Shown here in pieces: positions 15,955 to 22,535 of a DNA stretch of 29,312 nucleotides. The stretch is from an uncultured Clostridia bacterium (GTDB lineage Bacteria > Bacillota_A > Clostridia > TANB77 > CAG-508). The notes below the pieces were generated by a model. The model was not told the origin of the DNA. It worked only from the letters and a program-made list of their open reading frames with translations, and did no database searches. The position numbers were made by a program, and so were the translations under genes. The stretch spans positions 1 to 29,312 of the forward strand of contig CANQQF010000019.1 of the NCBI GenBank assembly GCA_947625985.1, read 5' to 3'. The stretch's first letter is position 1. Each line of letters begins with the position of its first letter.

Positions 15955-17448
15955 TTACTTTTTACTTCCATCTTTTGCCTTTTTTGTTGTGCCTGTTGAC
16001 TTAGCTGTTGCTTTTTTTGTTGTGCCTGTTGACTTAGCTGTTGCTTTTTTCTTTGTATTTGTTGATTTAGTTTTTGTTTTTTTTGTTGTATCTGATTTTT
16101 TTGTGCTTGTTTTTGGTTTAGTTGCAGTTTTTGTAGCCGCTTTCTTAGTAGTAGTTGACTTTTTCTCTTCTGTTTTTTTACTTGTAGTTTTTGTTGTTTT
16201 TGAAGGTGTTTTTTTAGCTTGTGTAGTCTTTTTGGTCGTTTTCTTTTCAACTGGTTCTTCAACTACTTCTTCAACAGGTATTGTAAATGTATCTATAAAT
16301 GTATTTATTAATTCTGCTTTCACTGTTCTTCTTTTTTCTTTTTTTTGTATTTTAAGCTGTTCACTTATTTTTTTCTCTTCTTCTTTTTCTTTTGCTAATT
16401 GTTCTTCAATTTCTTTTTTTGCTTTTTCTAGCTTTCTTTTCTCTCTTTGTAATTTTGCTTTTAATTTTTTTATTTCTTCTTTTTTCTCTTTTTCTATTTT
16501 TGCTTGTTTTTCCTTTTCTTCTTTTTCCTTTTTTTCTTTTTCTAATCTTGCTTGCTTTTCTTTTTCAGCTTTTTCTTTCTCTTTCTTCTCTTTCTCCAAT
16601 TTCGCTTGCTTTTCTTTTTCAGCCTTTTCTTTCTCTTTTTTCTCCTTTTCTAATTTAGCTTGCTTTTCTTTTTCGGCTTTTTCTTTCTCTTTTTTCTCTC
16701 TTTCTAATTTTGCTTGCTTTTCTTTTTCGGCTTTTTCTTTTTTTAATTTAGCTTGCTTTTCCTTTTCAGCTTTTTCTTTTCTCTCTTTTTCTATTTTTAT
16801 TTGTTTTGCTCTTTCTTCTCTTTTTGCTTCCATCCTTAATAAAAAGTTGTCCTTTTTGCCTTTTTTCTTGTTTTTATTACAAATAAAACTTAAGAAAATA
16901 GCAATCATACTTATTACTAAACCTGCTACAATAGAAATTATAATCTCCATAATTAAATTATTGTTAGCAATATTTGTTTCTACAGCATCATCAACAATTG
17001 AAAAACTATTAGAATTATATATATTTTGAACTTCAAAACAGAATACAGTAGCTATTTTATTTGCTATTTCTTTAGCTTGATTATTGTTTGAATCCTCAAC
17101 AGTTATTGTTATTAATTGTGTGTTTTTTTCATTAAAAACTTTAACCTTTTTTTCTAATTCTTTTACGTTTGTATTTAATTGTAATTCTTGAATAGTTTCA
17201 TTTAATATTCTTCTACTTTTTACTAATGAACAAAAAGTAGGCATTAAATTTTGACTAGAATTTGTATTAATTTTATTAGAATCTGTTACTTCTGAACCTG
17301 CTATTGCTATTAAAGTATTTGATTCATACATAGGAGTTTTTATAAATTTATTATAAACGCAGCTTATTATAACAACTGCTAACACTATAATAATAGCAAC
17401 AATCTTTTTACTAAAATAATAGTTAATAAATTTTTTTGAATTTTTCAT
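15955..17448 (-). CDS. Wzz/YveK-like polysaccharide co-polymerase with long charged cytoplasmic tail
   Basis: Residues 1-195 look like the Wzz/YveK chain-length determinant family: a transmembrane helix (about 15-33), an extracytoplasmic domain with typical patches (MYESNTLIAIAG, VKSRRILNETI, QAKEIANKIATVF, SIVDDAVET) and a second helix (about 164-189). In that family both ends face the cytoplasm and regulate polysaccharide length. Here a ~300-residue tail follows. Residues 202-371 are a Lys/Glu/Ala/Gln repeat region, probably one long helix. Residues 401-497 are Lys/Thr/Ala/Ser-rich, resembling histone H1-like tails. The ATG at 17446-17448 is chosen over an upstream in-frame ATG because AGGAGG lies just before it and the promoter covers the upstream one. 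No kinase or capsule genes are adjacent. Confidence 0.85.
   Translation of the reverse strand: MKNSKKFINYYFSKKIVAIIIVLAVVIISCVYNKFIKTPMYESNTLIAIAGSEVTDSNKINTNSSQNLMPTFCSLVKSRRILNETIQELQLNTNVKELEKKVKVFNEKNTQLITITVEDSNNNQAKEIANKIATVFCFEVQNIYNSNSFSIVDDAVETNIANNNLIMEIIISIVAGLVISMIAIFLSFICNKNKKKGKKDNFLLRMEAKREERAKQIKIEKERKEKAEKEKQAKLKKEKAEKEKQAKLEREKKEKEKAEKEKQAKLEKEKKEKEKAEKEKQAKLEKEKKEKEKAEKEKQARLEKEKKEKEEKEKQAKIEKEKKEEIKKLKAKLQREKRKLEKAKKEIEEQLAKEKEEEKKISEQLKIQKKEKRRTVKAELINTFIDTFTIPVEEVVEEPVEKKTTKKTTQAKKTPSKTTKTTSKKTEEKKSTTTKKAATKTATKPKTSTKKSDTTKKTKTKSTNTKKKATAKSTGTTKKATAKSTGTTKKAKDGSKK
15986..16051 (-). repeat. 33-bp direct repeat in Wzz-like gene
   Basis: Two adjacent, almost identical 33-bp copies begin at 15986 and 16019 (GTTGTGCCTG on the plus strand). 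They encode the 11-residue unit KATAKSTGTTK twice near the C-terminus. Confidence 0.8.
16540..16770 (-). repeat. 54-bp tandem repeats encoding Lys/Glu helix
   Basis: The plus-strand word GCTTGCTTTT recurs at 16550, 16604, 16658 and 16712, exactly 54 bp apart, and again at 16751 after a 39-bp step. Each unit encodes 18 residues of the type KAEKEKQAKLEKEKKEKE. Copy number is likely to vary between strains. Confidence 0.9.
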
Positions 17449-17491
17449 TATATCCTCCTTTTTTATTTTCTGTATATATATTACGTTAACT

Positions 17492-17520
17492 ATTATACCA
17501 TATTTTTTGTTTTTTGGCAA
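17492..17520 (-). promoter_or_regulatory. Promoter of Wzz-like gene
   Basis: Minus-strand TTGCCA (17515-17520), 17-base spacer, TATAAT (17492-17497) preceded by an extended TGG. The leader to the ATG at 17448 is about 37 bases. Confidence 0.75.
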
Positions 17521-17568
17521 TAGTTGGTTGTTGTATACGTCAAAATGAGACGATTTTTCCTATACAAT

Positions 17569-17614
17569 AAAAAAGACCCTTAAGAGTTAAATAAAATTTT
17601 ATCTACCTCTTAAG
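17569..17614 (-). terminator. Terminator of radical SAM/membrane protein operon
   Basis: Minus-strand arms CTTAAGAG (17607-17614) and CTCTTAAG (17579-17586) enclose a second palindrome (ATAAAATTTTAT) and are followed, after GGTC, by a T-run at 17569-17574. Confidence 0.75.
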
Positions 17615-17664
17615 AATCTATTAATACATCTTTATATTTACTTCATCGAATTTTGCAATATTCC

Positions 17665-18078
17665 TTACAATATCCTCGCAATTATGAAAGATATAGCAGA
17701 AAGTATAACCATACTACATGTAAACCTTTCTGTTTTCTTTCTTTTTTCTTTATCTAATTTTTTTCTATTAACAAAATAATACAATAATGAAATAATAAAA
17801 GCTATAAATAAAATGCAAGACAAGTAACTAAGAGCTGGAATTATATATCTATAAGTAATTGAATTTCCTTCTTCCTCTGTAATAATATATGAACATCCAA
17901 ATACTACACCTATTTTATGAATGCTGTTTTTAGGACTACTATATAATAAAGTAACTATTCCTGTTGAACTTGCAATTATCCATTTTGCAGGAACAAATTT
18001 TTTTAATTCTTTTTTATTGATTTCATTTTTTTTCGCATAACCTTTTTCTTCATTATCCATTACCCTTTTTAGTTCCAT
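17665..18078 (-). CDS. Small membrane protein paired with radical SAM enzyme, unknown function
   Basis: A 137-residue protein of no recognised family. The first ~33 residues are charged and probably cytoplasmic. A weakly hydrophobic segment around residues 34-46 (WIIASSTGIVTLLY) is followed by a short loop with SPKNSIHKIG and CSYIITEEE. Two clear transmembrane helices come next (about 77-102 and 118-136), separated by a Lys/Arg-rich loop. An in-frame GTG at 18085-18087 overlaps the radical SAM stop as GTGA, but AAGG abuts that codon. The ATG at 18076-18078, six bases beyond AAGGTG, is better spaced. Either way the two genes are translationally coupled, so this protein probably works with the enzyme as partner, anchor, exporter part or immunity protein (inference). 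Confidence 0.7.
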   Translation of the reverse strand: MELKRVMDNEEKGYAKKNEINKKELKKFVPAKWIIASSTGIVTLLYSSPKNSIHKIGVVFGCSYIITEEEGNSITYRYIIPALSYLSCILFIAFIISLLYYFVNRKKLDKEKRKKTERFTCSMVILSAISFIIARIL

Positions 18079-18083
18079 ATCAT

Positions 18084-19202
18084 TCACCTTCTTTTATTAA
18101 TATTTTTTTCAATATTATTATAGTGCATATTATAAAACTTTTGGATAAACACTGGATCTCTTTCTGAATATAATTGACTTGCAATATTATCAGCTATATT
18201 TATTAACATTTTTTCAATTTCACATGTAAATGGAGATGTCTGTCTAGGATTGTTTGTATATGCCATATTTATACAACTACAAGTATGATTACATCTTTTT
18301 CTGTAAGAACATTTTTTACATTCTTCCATTTCTTGTTTTAATAATTTATGAATTTCAATTTGTTTTTCTTTATTGATTCCTTTTTCACAATTTCCTATTA
18401 TATATTTTTTATCATACATAAATTGCATACAAGGATAAATATTTCCATCTGTTCCAACATTTACTCCTTTTAATCCTACTGAACAATCATCATTACAATT
18501 TATATTATCATCAATATAACTTCTAATCTTCTCATCTATTTCTAAAATATGAAATTCTTTTTCATTTCTCATACTATCAATATATATTTGTGAAATTTTA
18601 TTAAATTCTGTTCTTATTATATTTAAATCTTCATCATTCCAGTCCACTGTAAAATCAAATTGAAAATTAATATTTTTAAATCCTATTTTTATTAAGTTTT
18701 TTAAATTGTCACTTATAAATTCGATATTATTTTTGGTTACTACTGGTACAGCAACTGGTATTTTAGACTTAGACAATAGCTTTTTTACATTATTTACAAC
18801 AAAATCATATGTAGGTTTATCTTTTTTTGTTACTCTATTTATGTCTTGCGAATATCTTAATCCATCTATACTTAGTGATAATGAAATAAAGTCATTATTT
18901 TCAAAAAAATCTATAAACTCATCATCTATTAAAGTTCCATTCGTGGTCATATTAAATAAAAATTTTGTATTAGATTTCTTTGATTTTATATATTTAGCAG
19001 TATTATAAATTATAACTTTTTTTAAAAGTGGTTCTCCTCCAAAAAAAGTTATAATTGACTCTTTTGATTTACTCTTTATTTCATTGTCAATTATTTTCTT
19101 TATATTATCAAACGATAACTCTCTATTAGTTTTGAATTTTTTTTCATAACAATATTTACAATTTAAATTACAACTATCAGTTAGATATAAAGAATAATTC
19201 AT
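18084..19202 (-). CDS. Radical SAM/SPASM domain enzyme
   Basis: A 372-residue radical SAM enzyme. The [4Fe-4S] motif CNLNCKYC (Cys11, 15, 18) lies almost at the N-terminus, followed by the SAM-binding FFGGEPLL (53-60). The C-terminal third is Cys-rich and fits a SPASM domain with auxiliary clusters: NCNDDCSVG, GNIYPCMQF, ECKKCSYRKRCNHTCSC and a final Cys in FTCEIEKM. SPASM enzymes usually modify peptides (sactipeptide and other RiPP maturases) or activate sulfatases. No sulfatase or obvious precursor peptide is adjacent. The ATG has only a weak ribosome site (GAAAGGA lies ~20 bases upstream), and an 11-codon ORF ends seven bases before it. Overlaps the downstream membrane protein gene. Confidence 0.9.
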   Translation of the reverse strand: MNYSLYLTDSCNLNCKYCYEKKFKTNRELSFDNIKKIIDNEIKSKSKESIITFFGGEPLLKKVIIYNTAKYIKSKKSNTKFLFNMTTNGTLIDDEFIDFFENNDFISLSLSIDGLRYSQDINRVTKKDKPTYDFVVNNVKKLLSKSKIPVAVPVVTKNNIEFISDNLKNLIKIGFKNINFQFDFTVDWNDEDLNIIRTEFNKISQIYIDSMRNEKEFHILEIDEKIRSYIDDNINCNDDCSVGLKGVNVGTDGNIYPCMQFMYDKKYIIGNCEKGINKEKQIEIHKLLKQEMEECKKCSYRKRCNHTCSCINMAYTNNPRQTSPFTCEIEKMLINIADNIASQLYSERDPVFIQKFYNMHYNNIEKNINKRR

Positions 19203-19209
19203 AGCCGAT

Positions 19210-19245
19210 TTATTTATTTTTATCCTTTCGTTTATTATGTTTCAT
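19210..19245 (-). other. Possible 11-codon leader ORF
   Basis: ATG followed by KHNKRKDKNK and TAA, ending seven bases before the radical SAM start. It begins close to the predicted transcription start and has no clear ribosome site of its own. It could couple translation to the weakly initiated radical SAM gene, or be chance in AT-rich DNA. Confidence 0.25.
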
Positions 19246-19253
19246 CTTCTTTT

Positions 19254-19282
19254 ATTATACCATATTTTTCAAACTTCTTCAA
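19254..19282 (-). promoter_or_regulatory. Promoter of radical SAM operon
   Basis: Minus-strand TTGAAG (19277-19282), 17-base spacer, TATAAT (19254-19259) with extended TGG. Seventeen bases around the -10 (19253-19269) are identical to the Wzz-like promoter at 17491-17507. Confidence 0.65.
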
Positions 19283-19357
19283 TCATTCTCTTCTCGCTCA
19301 TCCCTATTTTTTCAAACTTATATTGGATATTCACAATTTCTATTCATGTCAACATTA

Positions 19358-20002
19358 TTAAAATGAAGATAGTACTATTAGTGCTATTGGTATAAATGTT
19401 TTTATTATTCCATTCTTCAAATCTAATGCTCTACCGTTATACTCTGTCCCTTTAATATCTTCTGGTTTTGTTGACGGACCAATAACATCATCTCTAGTAT
19501 TTTTCCAATCTGTAACTCCTTCTGATTTTGCCTGTATAATTAACCTTTTTTCTGAATCATCTGTACAAGATGATAATGTGATTTCTGGCACACCATTTGT
19601 ATCTCTTGAATAGAATGATGTATCCTCCGGAGTTGTTTCAAATTTATTGTAAACTATATATTTTTCCTTAACATCTTCTAGTCCTGTTATATATATATCA
19701 TCACCAATTTCTAATTTTTTGTTATTTGAAAAAAATAGCCCATTTCTATAGTTATGACCTATAATTACTACATTTCCAACTTGATTAATATCAACTCCAT
19801 ATAACTTTACAACTGAACTATCCAGAGACTTTGCTGTTGCTTTTTCAAGTATTGGATAACTTATATTTGTTTTTGGTATTTCTATCTGTCCTAAAACATT
19901 GAAATCTTCATATTTACTTTCAAGTGCAAAAACTTTATTCAATCCAAATAGTATCATAAAGATTATAACTATACAACTTATTAATTTTCTTGTTTTTTTC
20001 AT
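19358..20002 (-). CDS. Sortase (class D-like) with C-terminal hydrophobic segment
   Basis: A cysteine transpeptidase that cleaves LPxTG-like signals and anchors proteins to the wall. It is 214 residues with an N-terminal membrane anchor or signal (about 8-26). The sortase core starts at VLGQIEIPKTNISYPIL. The catalytic triad is visible as His83 (GHNYRNG), Cys146 (TLSSCTDD) and Arg153 (KRLIIQ). A ~50-residue extension follows the Arg strand and ends with a hydrophobic stretch (IIKTFIPIALIVLSSF), perhaps a second anchor; the abrupt end without basic residues could mean truncation. AAAGGAG precedes the ATG. No LPxTG substrate is in the window. It shares 68-bp and 44-bp identical DNA blocks with the second sortase at 25985. 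Confidence 0.9.
   Translation of the reverse strand: MKKTRKLISCIVIIFMILFGLNKVFALESKYEDFNVLGQIEIPKTNISYPILEKATAKSLDSSVVKLYGVDINQVGNVVIIGHNYRNGLFFSNNKKLEIGDDIYITGLEDVKEKYIVYNKFETTPEDTSFYSRDTNGVPEITLSSCTDDSEKRLIIQAKSEGVTDWKNTRDDVIGPSTKPEDIKGTEYNGRALDLKNGIIKTFIPIALIVLSSF
19554..19621 (-). repeat. 68-bp block identical to second sortase gene
   Basis: Base-for-base identical to 26025-26092; it encodes the strand with the catalytic Cys. A further 44-bp identical pair is 19740-19783 with 26211-26254, around the catalytic His. The stretches between are diverged. Confidence 0.9.
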
Positions 20003-20113
20003 TACATTCTCCTTTCTTTTTATTTTATTTTTAAATATTAATAACTTTATAAGATAGTATTCTGACCACTTGATATTAAAAAAATAATATTCTAATTATT
20101 ATTTTACACTTTT

Positions 20114-20143
20114 ATTATAATAAAATATAGTTTTTAATGTCAA
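20114..20143 (-). promoter_or_regulatory. Promoter of first sortase gene
   Basis: Minus-strand TTGACA (20138-20143), 18-base spacer, TATAAT (20114-20119). The leader to the ATG is about 105 nt. Confidence 0.7.
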
Positions 20144-20273
20144 TAAGATTTTTTATTTCTTCGATTTGTATTTCTATGATTTGTGTATACAAATACATTT
20201 TACAATTTTATCATTTTCTAGCATACTGTCTGTTAAATATATCACACTATTTATTATAAAATTAAGAAAATAT

Positions 20274-20309
20274 AAAAAAAATACCATCCTGTTTAGGATG
20301 ATATTTTTT
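20274..20309 (-). terminator. Terminator after tRNA-Gly
   Basis: Minus-strand stem CATCCT/AGGATG with tetraloop AAAC, flanked by A-T pairs and followed by an eight-T run. It lies about 45 bp past the tRNA. Confidence 0.85.
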
Positions 20310-20351
20310 ACTCTGTTCATTTTATATAAAAAGTTCGAACAGAAACGTCAA

Positions 20352-20425
20352 TGGAGCAGGTAGCGGGAATCGAACCCGCGTCATCAGCTTGGAAGGCTGG
20401 GGTTCTACCATTGAACTACACCTGC
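20352..20425 (-). tRNA. tRNA-Gly (TCC)
   Basis: Minus-strand cloverleaf with acceptor GCAGGTG/TACCTGC (one G-T pair), anticodon loop TTCCAAG giving TCC (glycine), T-loop TTCGATT and encoded CCA. It has its own promoter and terminator. Confidence 0.97.
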
Positions 20426-20446
20426 ATTTGCTCCTGACATTTATAG

Positions 20447-20475
20447 ATTATAATGTTTTTTTTTTATTTTGTCAA
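20447..20475 (-). promoter_or_regulatory. tRNA-Gly promoter
   Basis: Minus-strand TTGACA (20470-20475), 17-base spacer, TATAAT (20447-20452): fully consensus sigma-A, about 20 bp before the tRNA. Confidence 0.88.
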
Positions 20476-20477
20476 TA

Positions 20478-20512
20478 GAAATCCAAAAATTTTTTTAAAT
20501 TTTTTGGATTTC
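20478..20512 (-). terminator. Stem-loop overlapping the dprA 3' end
   Basis: GAAATCCAAAAA (20478-20489) and TTTTTGGATTTC (20501-20512) form a 12-bp stem with the dprA stop codon in its loop. The T-run is inside the stem rather than after it, so termination is probable but not certain. Confidence 0.55.
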
Positions 20513-21106
20513 TTTTATAACATCTTTATAATTCATTATAAGCTTTGCACCGTCTTTTATTAGTTGATTTGTTCCAGTCGAATTGTTTTCACTAATATTT
20601 CCTGGTATTGCATATACATCTCTTCCTTGTTCTAAAGCAAAATCAACTGTTATTAAGCTTCCGCTTCTTTCTGTAGCTTCGATAACTAATAGCACTTTAC
20701 TTAGACCACTTATTATTCTGTTTCGTGCAGGAAAATTCATTTTATTAGGTCTTGTACCTAAAGGATATTCAGAAACAATCAATCCTTCTCTTCTAACTAT
20801 TTCTTTTGCAAGTTTAACATTTTCTTTCGGATATATTAAATCTAGTCCACTTCCTATAACAGCTATCGTTTTTCCATTTGCATCTAATGCTCCTTTATGT
20901 GCTAAACTGTCAATTCCCCTAGCTAAACCACTTATTATTGTAAAACCTTGTTTAGCTAGGTTATATGAAAAATAATTTGCTGCTTTTTCTCCATATGCTG
21001 TGTGTTTTCGGCATCCAACAATTGCAATACAATTTTCATCCTCTAATAATTTTTTATTTCCCACCGTATATAATATCTTTGGCGGATCATATATTTCTTT
21101 TAACAA
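20495..21106 (-). CDS. dprA: DprA/Smf DNA-processing protein, Rossmann domain only
   Basis: DprA loads RecA on incoming single-stranded DNA in transformation. This copy has the Rossmann-like core: IAIVGCRKHTAYG, IISGLARGIDSLAHKGAL, TIAVIGSGLDLIYP, FPARNRIISGLS and a C-terminal RSGSLITVDFALEQGRDVYAIPG. The N-terminal SAM-like domain and the C-terminal winged helix of full-length (~360-residue) DprA are absent. The coordinates use a TTG at 21104-21106, the first ordinary start codon, but it has no ribosome site. The frame stays open upstream to a TAA at 21161-21163 and encodes a family-typical ITDRKYPK segment after a strong AAGGAGG (21156-21162). The true start is therefore probably near 21145, at ATA or ATT. 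It is in the same frame as hisS, just after its stop. Confidence 0.85.
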   Translation of the reverse strand: MLKEIYDPPKILYTVGNKKLLEDENCIAIVGCRKHTAYGEKAANYFSYNLAKQGFTIISGLARGIDSLAHKGALDANGKTIAVIGSGLDLIYPKENVKLAKEIVRREGLIVSEYPLGTRPNKMNFPARNRIISGLSKVLLVIEATERSGSLITVDFALEQGRDVYAIPGNISENNSTGTNQLIKDGAKLIMNYKDVIKEIQKI

Positions 21107-21142
21107 CTTTGGATATTTTCTATCAGTTATCCTAATTATATC

Positions 21143-21162
21143 TATTGTATTCTTTCCTCCTT
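21143..21162 (-). promoter_or_regulatory. dprA ribosome site with non-canonical start
   Basis: On the minus strand AAGGAGG (21156-21162) is followed, ten bases on, by ATA (21143-21145). No ATG, GTG, TTG or CTG occurs in the dprA frame between this site and the TTG at 21106, 50 bases away. Confidence 0.55.
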
Positions 21163-21163
21163 A

Positions 21164-22486
21164 CTAAAATTGACAGTTTTTTATTTTTTCAATTATATTT
21201 TCAATTTTCTCTGTTACTTGCTCTCCTGTAATCATGTTTTTCAAAGTAACAACATTATTTTTTACTTCGTCTTCTCCAATTATAACTACATATTTAATAT
21301 TTAGTTTATCAGCATATTTAAATTTTTTACCTAATTTTTGATTTTCTATATTAAGTTGAACTTTTAATCCACTTTCTCTTAATTGTGTTGCAACTTTTGT
21401 ACATACTTCATAATCTTCTGTCATTGATAAAACTAATACATCTGAAATTGATTGGTCTTTTGCTGAAATTATTTCATTATCTGTTAATAAAAAGAACAAT
21501 CTTGTTAATCCTATGGATATTCCTACTCCTGGCATTTGTCTATCTGTATAATATTCTGTTAAATTATCATATCTTCCACCTGAACATACACTTCCTAAAT
21601 TTTTATATTTATTTAAAAATGTTTCATAAACAGTTCCTGTATAATAATCTAATCCTCTTGCAATTGTTAAATCTATTTTGAAATTTTCTTCTGGAATACC
21701 AAAAGTTCTTATGTATTTTGTAACTTGCTTTAATTCATTTAGTCCTGTTTCAAAAATATCATTTGCTATGTTCATATCTTCTAAAGCTTGAAGTTTTTCA
21801 TTATTATTTCCTCTAATATTTAAGAAGTTCATAATTGTTGATATTTTTGACTCTTCCGCTATTTCTAGCAACTCACTTCTTACTCTATCAGTTCCTATCT
21901 TTTCTATTTTATCTATTACCCTTAAAATATCAGCTGAATTTTCTTTTAATTCTAAACTTGCAAAAAGACCATTTAATATTTTTCTATTATTAATACATAT
22001 TGTAAAGTCATCAAATCCTAACTCTTTAAATGTATTATATATAACTGCAGGCATTTCGGCATCATTAATAATAGATAATTTTCCATCTCCTATTATATCT
22101 ATGTCACATTGATAAAATTCTCTATACCTTCCTCTTTGTGCTTTTTCTCCTCTATATACTTTACCTATTTGATATCTTTTAAATGGAAAACTTAGTTTAT
22201 CATAGTACTGTGTTACATATTTTGATAATGGTACAGTCAAATCAAATCTTAATGCTAAGTCATTATCCCCTTTTTGAAATCTATATATTTGTTTTTCTGT
22301 TTCTCCTCCAGCCTTTGCAAGTAATATATCCGAACTTTCAATTATAGGTGTATTTAATGGTAAGAAACCATATTTTTCATATGATTTTTGTATAGTTTCT
22401 TTCATTTTATTAAATAATATTTGTTCATTTGGTAATAATTCCATAAATCCTGGTAATGTTCTTGGTTTAATTTTTCCTTCTTTCAT
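21164..22486 (-). CDS. hisS: Histidyl-tRNA synthetase
   Basis: Class II synthetase charging tRNA-His; 440 residues, normal for the bacterial enzyme. The N-terminus RTLPGFMELLPNE is typical. Motif 2 lies at residues 103-131 (FKRYQIGKVYRGEKAQRGRY then EFYQCDIDIIG), the histidine-specific segment is ARGLDYYTGTVYE and motif 3 is SGGRYDNL then GVGISIGLTRL. A C-terminal anticodon-binding domain follows (DVLVLSMTEDYEV onward). The open frame extends further upstream, but the ATG at 22484-22486 is chosen because AGGAGG lies eight bases before it and the protein then begins as in the family. It is followed in the same frame by tandem stops (TAG TAA) and dprA, so the two are probably co-transcribed. 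No T-box was found upstream. Confidence 0.96.
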   Translation of the reverse strand: MKEGKIKPRTLPGFMELLPNEQILFNKMKETIQKSYEKYGFLPLNTPIIESSDILLAKAGGETEKQIYRFQKGDNDLALRFDLTVPLSKYVTQYYDKLSFPFKRYQIGKVYRGEKAQRGRYREFYQCDIDIIGDGKLSIINDAEMPAVIYNTFKELGFDDFTICINNRKILNGLFASLELKENSADILRVIDKIEKIGTDRVRSELLEIAEESKISTIMNFLNIRGNNNEKLQALEDMNIANDIFETGLNELKQVTKYIRTFGIPEENFKIDLTIARGLDYYTGTVYETFLNKYKNLGSVCSGGRYDNLTEYYTDRQMPGVGISIGLTRLFFLLTDNEIISAKDQSISDVLVLSMTEDYEVCTKVATQLRESGLKVQLNIENQKLGKKFKYADKLNIKYVVIIGEDEVKNNVVTLKNMITGEQVTEKIENIIEKIKNCQF

Positions 22487-22505
22487 CTCTTCTTCCTCCT
22501 CATTT

Positions 22506-22534
22506 ATTATATATTTAACTTTTACAAAAATCAA
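22506..22534 (-). promoter_or_regulatory. Putative hisS promoter
   Basis: Minus-strand TTGATT (22529-22534), 17-base spacer, TATAAT (22506-22511). Transcription would start almost at the AGGAGG, giving an unusually short leader, so hisS may also depend on read-through from upstream. Confidence 0.5.
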
Positions 22535-22535
22535 T

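Larger units (their letters stand above)
20003..20351. other. Intergenic region between sortase and tRNA-Gly
   Basis: AT-rich, no gene seen. It holds the sortase promoter (20114-20143), a ~105-nt sortase leader and the tRNA-Gly terminator (20274-20309). Inverted-repeat words TTTGTAT (20164-20170) and ATACAAA (20186-20192) lie about 20 bp upstream of the sortase -35 box; an operator role is possible but unproven. Confidence 0.5.

Noticed and set aside
15948..16262. Minus-strand 104-codon Lys/Gln/Leu-rich ORF
   Set aside because: A frame-shifted reading of the low-complexity 3' end of the Wzz-like gene; no ribosome site of its own.
15989..17029. Plus-strand 346-codon ORF rich in Phe, Ser and Val
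   Set aside because: It is the antisense of the Lys/Glu repeat region; AAA/GAA codons read backwards give Phe/Ser. No ribosome site or family motif, while the minus-strand gene has promoter, ribosome site and terminator.
17449..17520. In-frame upstream start for the Wzz-like protein at 17520
   Set aside because: The region contains the -35/-10 promoter, and AGGAGG lies directly before the ATG at 17448.
17665..20002. RiPP precursor or LPxTG substrate near the radical SAM and sortase genes
   Set aside because: The intergenic regions at 17521-17664, 19203-19357 and 20003-20351 were read on the minus strand; only very short ORFs without leader/core or sorting-signal features were found.
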